DNA of 10,589 nucleotides from an uncultured Lachnospiraceae bacterium. Its GTDB lineage: Bacteria; Bacillota; Clostridia; Lachnospirales; Lachnospiraceae. Location: positions 1-10,589 of the forward strand of contig CAJUMM010000087.1 of assembly GCA_910586955.1 (NCBI GenBank), in the 5' to 3' direction. Numbering within the stretch: position 1 is the first letter of the stretch; every line of letters begins with the position of its first letter. The notes under the pieces are model-generated. The model saw nothing but the letters and a program-made list of their open reading frames with translations. It was not told where the DNA came from and made no database searches. Shown in pieces: positions 1 to 6,455 of the stretch. The translations under genes and the position numbers were made by a program.

Positions 1-40
1 GTGTGCGTGACTGGAGTTCAGACGTGTGCTCTTCCGATCT
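1..40 (+). other. Illumina adapter remnant (non-genomic)
   Basis: Positions 7-40 match, base for base from memory, the 34-nt TruSeq read-2 / index-side adapter that starts GTGACTGGAG and ends CTTCCGATCT. The six bases before it (GTGTGC) sit where the sample index lies in that library design and may be part of an index read through; this last point is inference. The stretch lies at the very edge of the window, as expected when untrimmed reads are assembled into a contig end. Genomic sequence should be taken to begin at about position 41. Translating this stretch gives the peptide CVTGVQTCALPI, a familiar artefact in protein databases, so any gene called across it is spurious. Confidence 0.96.
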
Positions 41-140
41 TGCCTTGCAGAATCACAAATCCGAGACGCAAAACTCCTTTGGACCCCAAGTGCCATCTTT
101 TGGCGGTTGGGGCGTATGTGCCCTTGTACACTGAGGGTAT
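41..140. other. Non-coding stretch downstream of the ATPase operon
   Basis: These 100 bases lie between the adapter and the operon terminator. I see no start codon with a properly spaced ribosome site, no tRNA-like structure and no recognisable repeat. Open frames through it are either fused to the adapter or run antisense into subunit D. It is most likely ordinary intergenic DNA, cut short by the contig end. Confidence 0.6.
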
Positions 141-186
141 GGAAAAAGGATACCAAAATCTTTCTTTTCAGCATCCTTTTCCTTTT
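141..186 (-). terminator. Probable intrinsic terminator of the ATPase operon
   Basis: In the minus-strand transcript, just past the stop codon of subunit D, GGAUGCU (176-170) can pair with GGUAUCC (154-148) with two G-U wobbles. The stem continues inward as AAAA/UUUU with one bulged G around a GAAAGA loop. Five U residues follow (147-143). An A-run on the 5' side (180-177) could pair with these U's and lengthen the stem, the usual arrangement of a Rho-independent terminator. The position 6-50 nt after the last gene of the operon supports the call. The stem is only moderately GC-rich, so its strength is uncertain. Confidence 0.6.
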
Positions 187-191
187 ACTTG

Positions 192-863
192 TTATGAAAT
201 CGCCTGTTGTTTCTCTTTGTAATGATGTGCTTCCTCCAGCATCATATCTTTTACCTTCATCAGACGGATCTGGGAACTTCTCTCATTCTCGTCCAGCTTC
301 ATGGTAATATATTTGATATTACGCTGTGCCTCCGGAATGATTACATGCTCCAGTGCGTTTACACGGCGGCGGGTCTTTTCGATCTCGCTTGCCATCAGCT
401 GGCAGGCCTTCTCGCGCTCCGCCAGAAGCAGCATATCCGGCAGAATGTCCGCCAGGGACTTCACTGCGTCATCCAGATCGCTGGATGTAAAGGCGAAGCC
501 GTAGGAATAGATATCATTGCTGTCCGCTGTCCTGGTCTTGTACTCAAACACCGGAATATCCACGCTCATCACGTTTCTGGTGGAGGTTTCCAGATAGACC
601 TCCTGCTTGGGCGCCATCAGGGCCACCCGCAGGATTTCTTCCGACATGCCGGCTTTGGCGATAACGAAGTTGGTGTTGGCCGATTTGATTCCGGCCTCCA
701 CTTTCTGACGCAGGGCCATATTTTCCCGGACCATCTCCAGGAATTGCCGCATCAGCTCGTCACGCTTATCCTTCAGAAGCTTATGGCCTCTGGTGGCAGT
801 CACCAGCTTTTTCTTCTGTCTGGTCAGCTCCATCCGGGTTGGCGTTACCTGGGTAGATGCCAA
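192..863 (-). CDS. ntpD: A/V-type ATPase subunit D (central rotor shaft)
   Basis: Subunit D is the long coiled-coil axle that turns inside the A3B3 head and passes torque between ATP hydrolysis and the membrane rotor; it works with subunits F and C. The 223-residue product has the family hallmarks: PTRMEL at residues 8-13, RGHKLLKDKRDEL at 25-37, and a long C-terminal helix with TRRRVNALEHVIIPE at 164-178. The middle (about 85-130) is the short globular part. The start is TTG (863-861): it is preceded by GGAGGTGG (876-869) at good spacing, and the later ATG at residue 11 would cut into the conserved PTRMEL motif. It is the last gene of the operon, 13 nt after subunit B, and a hairpin terminator follows. 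Length is normal for the family and nothing is broken. Confidence 0.96.
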   Translation of the reverse strand: MASTQVTPTRMELTRQKKKLVTATRGHKLLKDKRDELMRQFLEMVRENMALRQKVEAGIKSANTNFVIAKAGMSEEILRVALMAPKQEVYLETSTRNVMSVDIPVFEYKTRTADSNDIYSYGFAFTSSDLDDAVKSLADILPDMLLLAEREKACQLMASEIEKTRRRVNALEHVIIPEAQRNIKYITMKLDENERSSQIRLMKVKDMMLEEAHHYKEKQQAIS

Positions 864-868
864 TTAAA

Positions 869-876
869 CCACCTCC
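869..876 (-). promoter_or_regulatory. Ribosome binding site deciding the TTG start of subunit D
   Basis: On the minus strand GGAGGTGG lies right after the subunit B stop codon (TAG, 879-877). Its GGAGG core ends 8 nt before TTG at 863-861. There is no ATG or GTG in frame at suitable distance, so this strong site supports TTG as the true start. Confidence 0.8.
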
Positions 877-2250
877 CTAGAACTTTCCGTAATATTCGTC
901 AAGATACTTGTCATCAATACGTTTCAGCTCGGACCTGGGCAGAATGGAAAGCAGCTTCCAGCCGATATTCAGGGTCTCCTCAATATCCCGGTTTGCCAGA
1001 TAGCCCTGGGACACGTACTCTTTCTCAAAGGCATCCGCAAACTTGGCGTAAATCAGGTCGATATCCGAAAGCGCAGCCTCTCCCAGAATTACCATCAGCT
1101 CCTTGGCCTCTTTTCCACGGGAATAGGCTGCAAACAGCTGGTTCATGGTGTTGGAGTGATCCGCCCGGGTCTTTCCGTCACCGATACCCTTATCCTTCAG
1201 ACGGGACAGTGAGGGCAGCACGTCGATGGGCGGAGTTACACCTTTACTGTAAAGCTCACGGCTTAAGATTACCTGGCCCTCGGTGATATAACCGGTCAAG
1301 TCGGGAATGGGGTGGGTCTTATCGCCCTCGGGCATGGTCAGGATAGGAATCATGGTGATACTTCCTTCCTTGCCCTTCTGACGGCCGGCGCGCTCATACA
1401 GGGTAGCCAGGTCCGTATACAGATAACCCGGATAGCCCCGGCGTCCCGGAACCTCCTTACGGGCTGCCGATACCTCACGGAGAGCATCCGCATAGTTGGT
1501 AATATCCGTCAGGATAACCAGTACGTGCATGCCCTGCTCAAATGCAAGGTATTCCGCCGCAGTCAGAGCCATACGGGGAGTTGCGATACGCTCTACGGCC
1601 GGGTCATTTGCCAGGTTGATGAAAAGGACGGTACGGTCAATAGCTCCCGTCTCCTTAAAGCTGTTGATAAAGAAGTTGGACTCCTCAAAGGTAATACCCA
1701 TGGCAGCAAATACCACGGCGAAGGATTCATCCTTGCCCCGTACCTTCGCCTGCCTTGCGATCTGGGCTCCAAGCTGTGCATGAGGCAGACCGGAAGCGGA
1801 AAAGATAGGAAGCTTCTGTCCACGGACCAGGGTATTCAATCCGTCAATGGCGGAGATACCTGTCTGGATAAACTCGTTGGGGTAGTCACGGGCTGCGGGA
1901 TTCATAGGCAGGCCGTTGATATCCCGGCGCTCATCCGGCAGAATTTCCGGTCCCTTATCAATGGGACGGCCCATACCGTCAAATACACGGCCCAGCATAT
2001 CCGCAGATACGCCCAGCTCCAGGGTTCTTCCCAGGAAGCGCACCTTGCTGTTGGACAGGTTGATACCCGTTGCACTCTCATAAAGCTGTACCAGTGCATT
2101 CGTCCCGTCAATCTCCAGAACCTTGCACCGGCGGGTTTCCCCGCTTGCCAGCTCGATCTCTCCAATCTCATCGTAGGTTACATTTTCCACACCCTGGACC
2201 AGCATCAACGGGCCGGCAACTTCTTGTATTGTTCTATACTCCTTTGGCAT
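877..2250 (-). CDS. ntpB: A/V-type ATPase subunit B (non-catalytic head subunit)
   Basis: Subunit B alternates with subunit A in the cytoplasmic A3B3 hexamer. It does not hydrolyse ATP itself but forms one face of each catalytic site. The 457-residue product is full length. It has the N-terminal beta-barrel (about 1-75), then the nucleotide-fold domain, where the P-loop is replaced by FSASGLPHAQL (150-160) with no GKT, as is normal for B. TDITNYADALREVSAAR (248-264), the PGRRGYPGYLYTDLA segment (268-282) and PSLSRL (346-351) are family signatures. Arg350 in PSLSR corresponds to the arginine finger known in E. hirae NtpB. The ATG (2250-2248) abuts the TAA of subunit A with no gap, which suggests translational coupling and matches the need for equal amounts of A and B. 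Confidence 0.98.
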   Translation of the reverse strand: MPKEYRTIQEVAGPLMLVQGVENVTYDEIGEIELASGETRRCKVLEIDGTNALVQLYESATGINLSNSKVRFLGRTLELGVSADMLGRVFDGMGRPIDKGPEILPDERRDINGLPMNPAARDYPNEFIQTGISAIDGLNTLVRGQKLPIFSASGLPHAQLGAQIARQAKVRGKDESFAVVFAAMGITFEESNFFINSFKETGAIDRTVLFINLANDPAVERIATPRMALTAAEYLAFEQGMHVLVILTDITNYADALREVSAARKEVPGRRGYPGYLYTDLATLYERAGRQKGKEGSITMIPILTMPEGDKTHPIPDLTGYITEGQVILSRELYSKGVTPPIDVLPSLSRLKDKGIGDGKTRADHSNTMNQLFAAYSRGKEAKELMVILGEAALSDIDLIYAKFADAFEKEYVSQGYLANRDIEETLNIGWKLLSILPRSELKRIDDKYLDEYYGKF

Positions 2251-4017
2251 TTAGAAGTCCTCCTTCCCGAGTAAATTTGCAATCTCTGCTGCAAGCTCCT
2301 TGGTGATCGCATCATATTCCTTCTGAATGTCATCATTCAGCGTATATTTGAATCGGCCGATACGCTCACGTACTTCCATCTTAATCAGTCCGTTTACATC
2401 AGCACCCTTTTCCAGGGCCGCCACGCCTTCCTCATAGAATTTCAATACCAGTTTCATCATCAGGTACTGCTTCTCCAGGGAAGTGTAGGTATCCACCTCG
2501 TGGAAGGAGTTCTGATGGAGGAAATCCTCACGGATAGAACGGGCTGCTTCCATTTTCAGACGGTCCGGTGCGGAAAGAGCATCCATACCTACCATCTGTA
2601 CAATCTCATTTAACTCCGCCTCTTCCTGGAGCAGAGACATCAGGCTCTGGCGAAGCTCCATCCAATCCTCTGCCACATTCTTATTGAACCAGTCGGCCAT
2701 ATCATCCACATACAGGGAATAGCTGGTCAGCCAGTTGATGGCCGGGAAGTGGCGCTTGTAAGCCAATGCGGAATCCAGTCCCCAGTATACCTTTACGATA
2801 CGCAGGGTTGCCTGGGATACAGGCTCCGAAATATCTCCTCCTGGCGGGGATACGGCTCCGATTACGGAAAGAGCGCCTACACGGCTGTCCTTGCCCAGGG
2901 ATACCACCCGGCCTGCACGCTCATAGAACTGCGCCAGACGGGAACCCAGGTATGCGGGATAGCCCTCCTCACCGGGCATCTCCTCCAGACGGCCGGACAT
3001 CTCTCGAAGGGCCTCTGCCCAGCGGGAAGTGGAGTCTGCCATCAGGGCTACGGAATAACCCATATCACGGAAATACTCCGCAATGGTAATACCGGTATAG
3101 ATAGACGCCTCACGGGCCGCCACGGGCATATCGGAGGTATTGGCAATCAGAACGGTACGCTCCATCAGGGAACGGCCGGTCTTCGGGTCTTTCAGCTCCG
3201 GGAACTCATTCAGTACGTCGGTCATCTCATTTCCCCGCTCGCCGCAGCCGATGTAGACCACAATATCCGCCTCCGCCCACTTGGCAAGCTGATGCTGGAT
3301 AACCGTCTTGCCGGAACCAAAAGGCCCGGGTACGGCAGCCACACCGCCCTTGGCAATGGGGAACAGCCCGTCTACTACACGCTGGCCGGTGATCAGCGGC
3401 ATCTCCGGCGGCAGCTTCTCCTGATAGGGACGGCCTTTACGCACCGGCCAACGCTGCATCATGGTCAGCTCCTTGTCGCCCTCTGCCGTTGTGACAACCG
3501 CCACAACCTCTTCCACGGTAAACTCTCCTGCTTTGATCTCCTTTACCGTACCGGAAGTTCCCACGGGAACCATAATCTTCTGCACCACGGACTCCGTCTC
3601 CTGTACGGTACCCAGCACATCTCCCGGTTCCACCTCATCCCCTGCCTTGGCAACCGGCACAAAGTTCCATTTAAGATCCCGTTTCAGGGAGGGAACCTCC
3701 ACGCCGCGCTTCAAATTGTTGCCGGACAGTTTCATAATGTCATCCAGCGGACGCTGGATTCCGTCATAGATGCTGCTGATAAGTCCCGGCCCCAGTTCTA
3801 CGGACATGGGCACATTCATGGACTCCACCGGCTCTCCCGGCCCAAGTCCCGAAGTCTCCTCGTACACCTGAACGGATGCCTCGTCCCCGTGCATCTCTAT
3901 GATCTCACCGATCAGACGCTGATTGCTGACACGAACCACGTCAAACATATTCGCATCCCGCATTCCGCTTGCAATGACCAGCGGTCCTGCTACTTTTTTA
4001 ATTGTTCCTATACTCAT
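2251..4017 (-). CDS. ntpA: A/V-type ATPase catalytic subunit A
   Basis: This is the ATP-hydrolysing subunit of the A3B3 head (ATP + H2O to ADP + Pi, coupled to ion transport through the rotor). The 588-residue length is typical. Visible parts are the N-terminal beta-barrel (1-75), the A-specific inserted bulge domain (about 110-185), the Walker A loop GPFGSGKT at 231-238 with Lys237, and GCGERGNEM at 257-265 whose first Glu (260) is the expected general base. ALMADSTSRWAEALRE (324-339) covers the Walker B region, followed by GEEGYPAYLGSRLA (349-362) and the helical C-terminal domain. An ATG start (4017-4015) is preceded by AGGTGA about 9 nt upstream. It follows subunit F after 20 nt and touches subunit B directly. 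All catalytic residues I can check are present, so the protein should be active. Confidence 0.98.
   Translation of the reverse strand: MSIGTIKKVAGPLVIASGMRDANMFDVVRVSNQRLIGEIIEMHGDEASVQVYEETSGLGPGEPVESMNVPMSVELGPGLISSIYDGIQRPLDDIMKLSGNNLKRGVEVPSLKRDLKWNFVPVAKAGDEVEPGDVLGTVQETESVVQKIMVPVGTSGTVKEIKAGEFTVEEVVAVVTTAEGDKELTMMQRWPVRKGRPYQEKLPPEMPLITGQRVVDGLFPIAKGGVAAVPGPFGSGKTVIQHQLAKWAEADIVVYIGCGERGNEMTDVLNEFPELKDPKTGRSLMERTVLIANTSDMPVAAREASIYTGITIAEYFRDMGYSVALMADSTSRWAEALREMSGRLEEMPGEEGYPAYLGSRLAQFYERAGRVVSLGKDSRVGALSVIGAVSPPGGDISEPVSQATLRIVKVYWGLDSALAYKRHFPAINWLTSYSLYVDDMADWFNKNVAEDWMELRQSLMSLLQEEAELNEIVQMVGMDALSAPDRLKMEAARSIREDFLHQNSFHEVDTYTSLEKQYLMMKLVLKFYEEGVAALEKGADVNGLIKMEVRERIGRFKYTLNDDIQKEYDAITKELAAEIANLLGKEDF
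2259..2265 (-). promoter_or_regulatory. Ribosome binding site of subunit B inside the end of subunit A
   Basis: AAGGAGG on the minus strand encodes part of the last codons of subunit A (Lys-Glu-Asp region) and lies 8 nt before the subunit B ATG. Ribosomes finishing A uncover the site, which favours coupled translation of the two head subunits. Confidence 0.8.
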
Positions 4018-4037
4018 TTGGACGAATCACCTACCTT

Positions 4038-4361
4038 CTACTTATTTTCACTGAACAAAATATCAGAGCCAACGGCCTGCTCCACAGACTTGCGGACACT
4101 CTCGATTCCCATCCCCGTATTACCGGACACACCCGGTATCAGGATAACGGCGGGGCGCACCTGTTCCCGGTACTTCTCCACCTCGTGTCCTATCTGCGCC
4201 GCCAGTCCCTCCGTAATATAGACCACGGCGTACTCCTGGGAAGCAAGCTGGTGTAACTTTTTAGCGGCCTCGGAAGGGTCCGTTACCGGAAATGTATCAA
4301 GACCCAGGGTCGCAAAACCGTAAATGCTGTCGTAGTCTCCCAGCACTGCAATCCTATACAT
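4038..4361 (-). CDS. ntpG: A/V-type ATPase subunit F (central stalk; NtpG in E. hirae naming)
   Basis: Subunit F binds subunit D and together they form the central shaft of the rotary motor; in some A/V-ATPases F also modulates ATPase activity. The 107-residue product fits the family. The N-terminal Rossmann-like core starts IAVLGDYDSIYGF (4-16), followed by VVYITEGLAAQI (46-57) and the late AVILIPG loop (71-77) before a glycine-rich stretch and a final helix ending near ILFSENK. The ATG (4361-4359) lies inside the end of subunit C, overlapping it by 8 nt, and GGGAG sits 5 nt upstream, so translation is probably coupled to C. The naming is confusing across species: this gene is ntpG in Enterococcus and atpF in much bacterial annotation. 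Confidence 0.93.
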   Translation of the reverse strand: MYRIAVLGDYDSIYGFATLGLDTFPVTDPSEAAKKLHQLASQEYAVVYITEGLAAQIGHEVEKYREQVRPAVILIPGVSGNTGMGIESVRKSVEQAVGSDILFSENK

Positions 4362-5325
4362 ACATCTCCCTTACCCTTTCCCGGATGGAATCATCCGACA
4401 GGCCGTTCAATTTCCCGGACAGGATAATTCTTACCGTTTTGATCTCATTCTCCCTGGCCAGGGCATAGGCCACAATGGGACCCACGGAAAATGAGTTATA
4501 TTTCTGCGGGCGTATGGACTCAATAATGCGGTTGTCGCACCACCGCTCAAATGCGGAGGGCGACTCAGCCAGAGCGGCTGCACCCTCTGCATAATCCGTA
4601 CCGGACAGGTATTCACGGATCGCGTCCATACCGCCAAGCGCCGCATGGGCCAGCGCTTCCACATTCAGCGTACCACACAGGGCCATCGCCCTTTTCATAA
4701 ACTCCAAAGATTTTGCGGTCTTCTGTGCCCGGACTGCAATCTTGATATCCGCCACAGCCACGGCAGACTCCGCATATTTCCGGATCACCTCATCCTTCGC
4801 AGCCTTTCCGGCCCGGCAGATGGCATCCAGAGCGGCGCGGTCTACAATCACATCACAGAGCTGTCCGTCCCTTGTATGAAGCAGCGTCTCAAAGGCCTCC
4901 GCAGCAGCTCCCGCCATATAATCCGGAAGCCTGGAGAAATCCCGTTCCTTCACGGCCTCCAGAATAACCTCGGCCGACGGATTGGTATCTTTATAAAAAA
5001 TATTGGTACTGTTGCCCTCCGTACAAACCTCTTTGATAGCGGCTTTCAGATTATGAAACGCATTGGGATAATCCAGGATATCAAAGGCCGACATATCGGG
5101 CACCAGTTCCCGGATATCCTCCCAGGTCTTCTCCCTCTCCCGGATCAGAATCGGCTCCGCTTCCAAAGGTGTGTCGGAATCTCCCCACCCCTTCTCCTGA
5201 AGGAACTGCAGGCAGCTCTCATAGGTCTTGCGGGCTATCAGCTGTTCAATGGTAGCCGAGGAAAAAAGCGACAGCTCCTTGGAACGGATTCGCGCAACCG
5301 CATAAGTGTATTCCAAATCAGACAT
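4354..5325 (-). CDS. ntpC: A/V-type ATPase subunit C (rotor socket, eukaryotic subunit d homologue)
   Basis: Subunit C is the funnel-shaped helical protein that seats the central stalk (D/F) on the membrane ring of subunit K. The 323-residue product is almost all helix, with the family N-terminus (LEYTYAVARIRSKE, residues 4-17) and the conserved C-terminal block GPIVAYALARENEIKTVRII at 282-301 followed by IRERVREMYV at 314-323. I chose ATG at 5325-5323, since AAGGAGG (5338-5332) is 6 nt upstream. An in-frame TTG two codons earlier sits immediately against that site and is too close to be used. The gene follows subunit E after 20 nt and overlaps subunit F by 8 nt. Sequence conservation is lower than for A or B, as is usual for this subunit. 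Confidence 0.95.
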   Translation of the reverse strand: MSDLEYTYAVARIRSKELSLFSSATIEQLIARKTYESCLQFLQEKGWGDSDTPLEAEPILIREREKTWEDIRELVPDMSAFDILDYPNAFHNLKAAIKEVCTEGNSTNIFYKDTNPSAEVILEAVKERDFSRLPDYMAGAAAEAFETLLHTRDGQLCDVIVDRAALDAICRAGKAAKDEVIRKYAESAVAVADIKIAVRAQKTAKSLEFMKRAMALCGTLNVEALAHAALGGMDAIREYLSGTDYAEGAAALAESPSAFERWCDNRIIESIRPQKYNSFSVGPIVAYALARENEIKTVRIILSGKLNGLSDDSIRERVREMYV

Positions 5326-5331
5326 TTTCAA

Positions 5332-5338
5332 CCTCCTT
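5332..5338 (-). promoter_or_regulatory. Ribosome binding site deciding the start of subunit C
   Basis: A full AAGGAGG on the minus strand lies 6 nt from ATG (5325-5323). An in-frame TTG (5331-5329) directly follows it and would have zero spacing. The site therefore selects the ATG and shortens the longest possible reading frame by two codons. Confidence 0.8.
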
Positions 5339-5345
5339 ATGCGCC

Positions 5346-5939
5346 TTATGCGAACAGCTCCTGATGGATTTTATCCTGAAGGTCATCCTTCTGGGTATTG
5401 AAAAGCGCCCGGAAAGTACAGTTCTCCTCAACGCCGCCGTAGACCAGGATAAATCCGTTTTCGATTGCCCTTCCGCTTCTCTGCAGCACCAGGCTTCCGC
5501 CCTTCTTCGCCGCAATAGCGGAAATTTCTTTTTCAAATCCCGCCGGAAGACGCTCCAGATCTCCGGCCGAAAAATAGATCTCTCCGTTTTCGGACAGCAC
5601 ATATTTCTCCAGCATTTTGCGGATCAGTGCAAAATATGCCTCCGCATCCAGCTCATTCAGAGACACATAAGCCTTCTCCATCACCGAGGAGATGACTTCC
5701 TGCTTTGCCCGCAGGATCCGGGTTCTCCTCTGGAGATCTGCGGAAGATTTGACCCGCTCGAGATAATTCGCAGCGTCCGCCTCAGACTTTGCCAGGATAT
5801 CCCCCTTCAGCTTCTCTGCCTCCGCCTTTGCATCCGCGGCGATTTTATCTGCTTCCGCCCGGGCAGCCTCTTCCCTGCTCCTGGCTTCCGCTTCCGCCTC
5901 GTCTACAATCTGGCTAATCATTTTCTCTAATCCCGTCAT
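5346..5939 (-). CDS. ntpE: A/V-type ATPase subunit E (peripheral stalk)
   Basis: Subunit E pairs with the small G/H subunit to form the peripheral stalk, which holds the A3B3 head still while the rotor turns. Of 197 residues, about 1-90 form a charged, Ala/Glu/Lys-rich coiled coil (for example EAEAEARSREEAARAEADK). The rest is the globular head-binding domain with the family motif GFILVYGGVEENCTFRALF at 162-180 and the C-terminal ELFA. The ATG (5939-5937) is preceded by AAGGAG at about 9 nt. A second ATG at codon 7 is possible but has no better ribosome site. It lies 34 nt after subunit K and 20 nt before subunit C. The coiled-coil half is low in complexity, so family assignment rests on the C-terminal half and operon position. 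Confidence 0.94.
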   Translation of the reverse strand: MTGLEKMISQIVDEAEAEARSREEAARAEADKIAADAKAEAEKLKGDILAKSEADAANYLERVKSSADLQRRTRILRAKQEVISSVMEKAYVSLNELDAEAYFALIRKMLEKYVLSENGEIYFSAGDLERLPAGFEKEISAIAAKKGGSLVLQRSGRAIENGFILVYGGVEENCTFRALFNTQKDDLQDKIHQELFA

Positions 5940-5973
5940 AAATCAGCTCTCCTTTTCTAGGAATTTCTGCTGC

Positions 5974-6453
5974 TTAAACCGGAATGGAGTTAACAGCCAG
6001 AATAGAAATCAGCAGTGCGAGAATTGCATAGGTCTCAACCATGGCCGGGAACAGCATTGCCTTACCGAACTGCTCCGGTTTCTTAGCTACGATTCCGATG
6101 GAAGCTACGGATGTCTTGCCCTGATTGATTGCGGAAATAAGGCCCACAATACCGATGGGAAGGCAGGCCGCCAGAATCATCAGGCCGGTGGAAACATCAA
6201 TGGCTGCCATCTGTCCGCCCAGAAGGCCGGTCTTGGAAAGGGTAACGAAAGCTACCAGAAGTCCGTAAATACCCTGGGTACCGGGAAGAAGCTGCAAAAT
6301 CAATACCTTCGAAAACTTTGCCGGATCCTCCGTAACAACTCCTGCTGCCGCCTGGCCTGCGATTGCCACGCCGATAGCAGATCCGATACCTGCCAGAAGT
6401 GCCGCAACTGCTGCTCCCAATAATGCGTAAACGCCTCCTAATTGACTCCACAT
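5974..6453 (-). CDS. ntpK: A/V-type ATPase subunit K (Na+-type proteolipid rotor ring)
   Basis: Subunit K forms the membrane ring that carries ions past the stator. Its 159 residues make four transmembrane helices (about 8-32, 48-72, 88-110, 132-156), that is, two fused hairpins. Only the second hairpin has the ion-binding acid, Glu140 in AMVETYAIL; the first has LLPGTQGIYG (55-64) instead. Leu56, Thr59, Gln60, Gln111 and Glu140 line up with the E. hirae NtpK Na+ ligands Leu61, Thr64, Gln65, Gln110 and Glu139, and Tyr63 with Tyr68, which predicts Na+ coupling. One ion per four helices gives a low ion/ATP ratio, a design associated with ATP-driven pumping. The ATG (6453-6451) is 2 nt past the subunit I stop and has AAGGAGG about 10 nt upstream. 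Confidence 0.97.
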   Translation of the reverse strand: MWSQLGGVYALLGAAVAALLAGIGSAIGVAIAGQAAAGVVTEDPAKFSKVLILQLLPGTQGIYGLLVAFVTLSKTGLLGGQMAAIDVSTGLMILAACLPIGIVGLISAINQGKTSVASIGIVAKKPEQFGKAMLFPAMVETYAILALLISILAVNSIPV

Positions 6454-6455
6454 AA

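Noticed and set aside
41..80. Minus-strand AAAGGAG (80-74) followed by TTG (71-69), a possible gene start after the operon
   Set aside because: The spacing is only 2 nt and the frame runs straight into the adapter within about 10 codons, so there is nothing to support a gene.
1..222. Plus-strand open frame starting at the first base, about 73 codons
   Set aside because: Its first 13 codons are the adapter translation (CVTGVQTCALPI) and the rest runs through intergenic DNA and the terminator. There is no real ribosome site and the start is non-genomic.
2251..4017. Possible intein or split in catalytic subunit A, where inteins occur in some species
   Set aside because: The P-loop region (GPFGSGKT) is continuous and the 588-residue length is normal, so no intein is present.
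207..4221. Long plus-strand open frames antisense to D, B and A (207-1286, 1312-2274, 2749-4221)
   Set aside because: They mirror highly conserved ATPase genes, have no convincing start sites, and their translations are rich in His, Gln, Arg and Leu with no domain sense. Long antisense frames are common where codon bias is strong.
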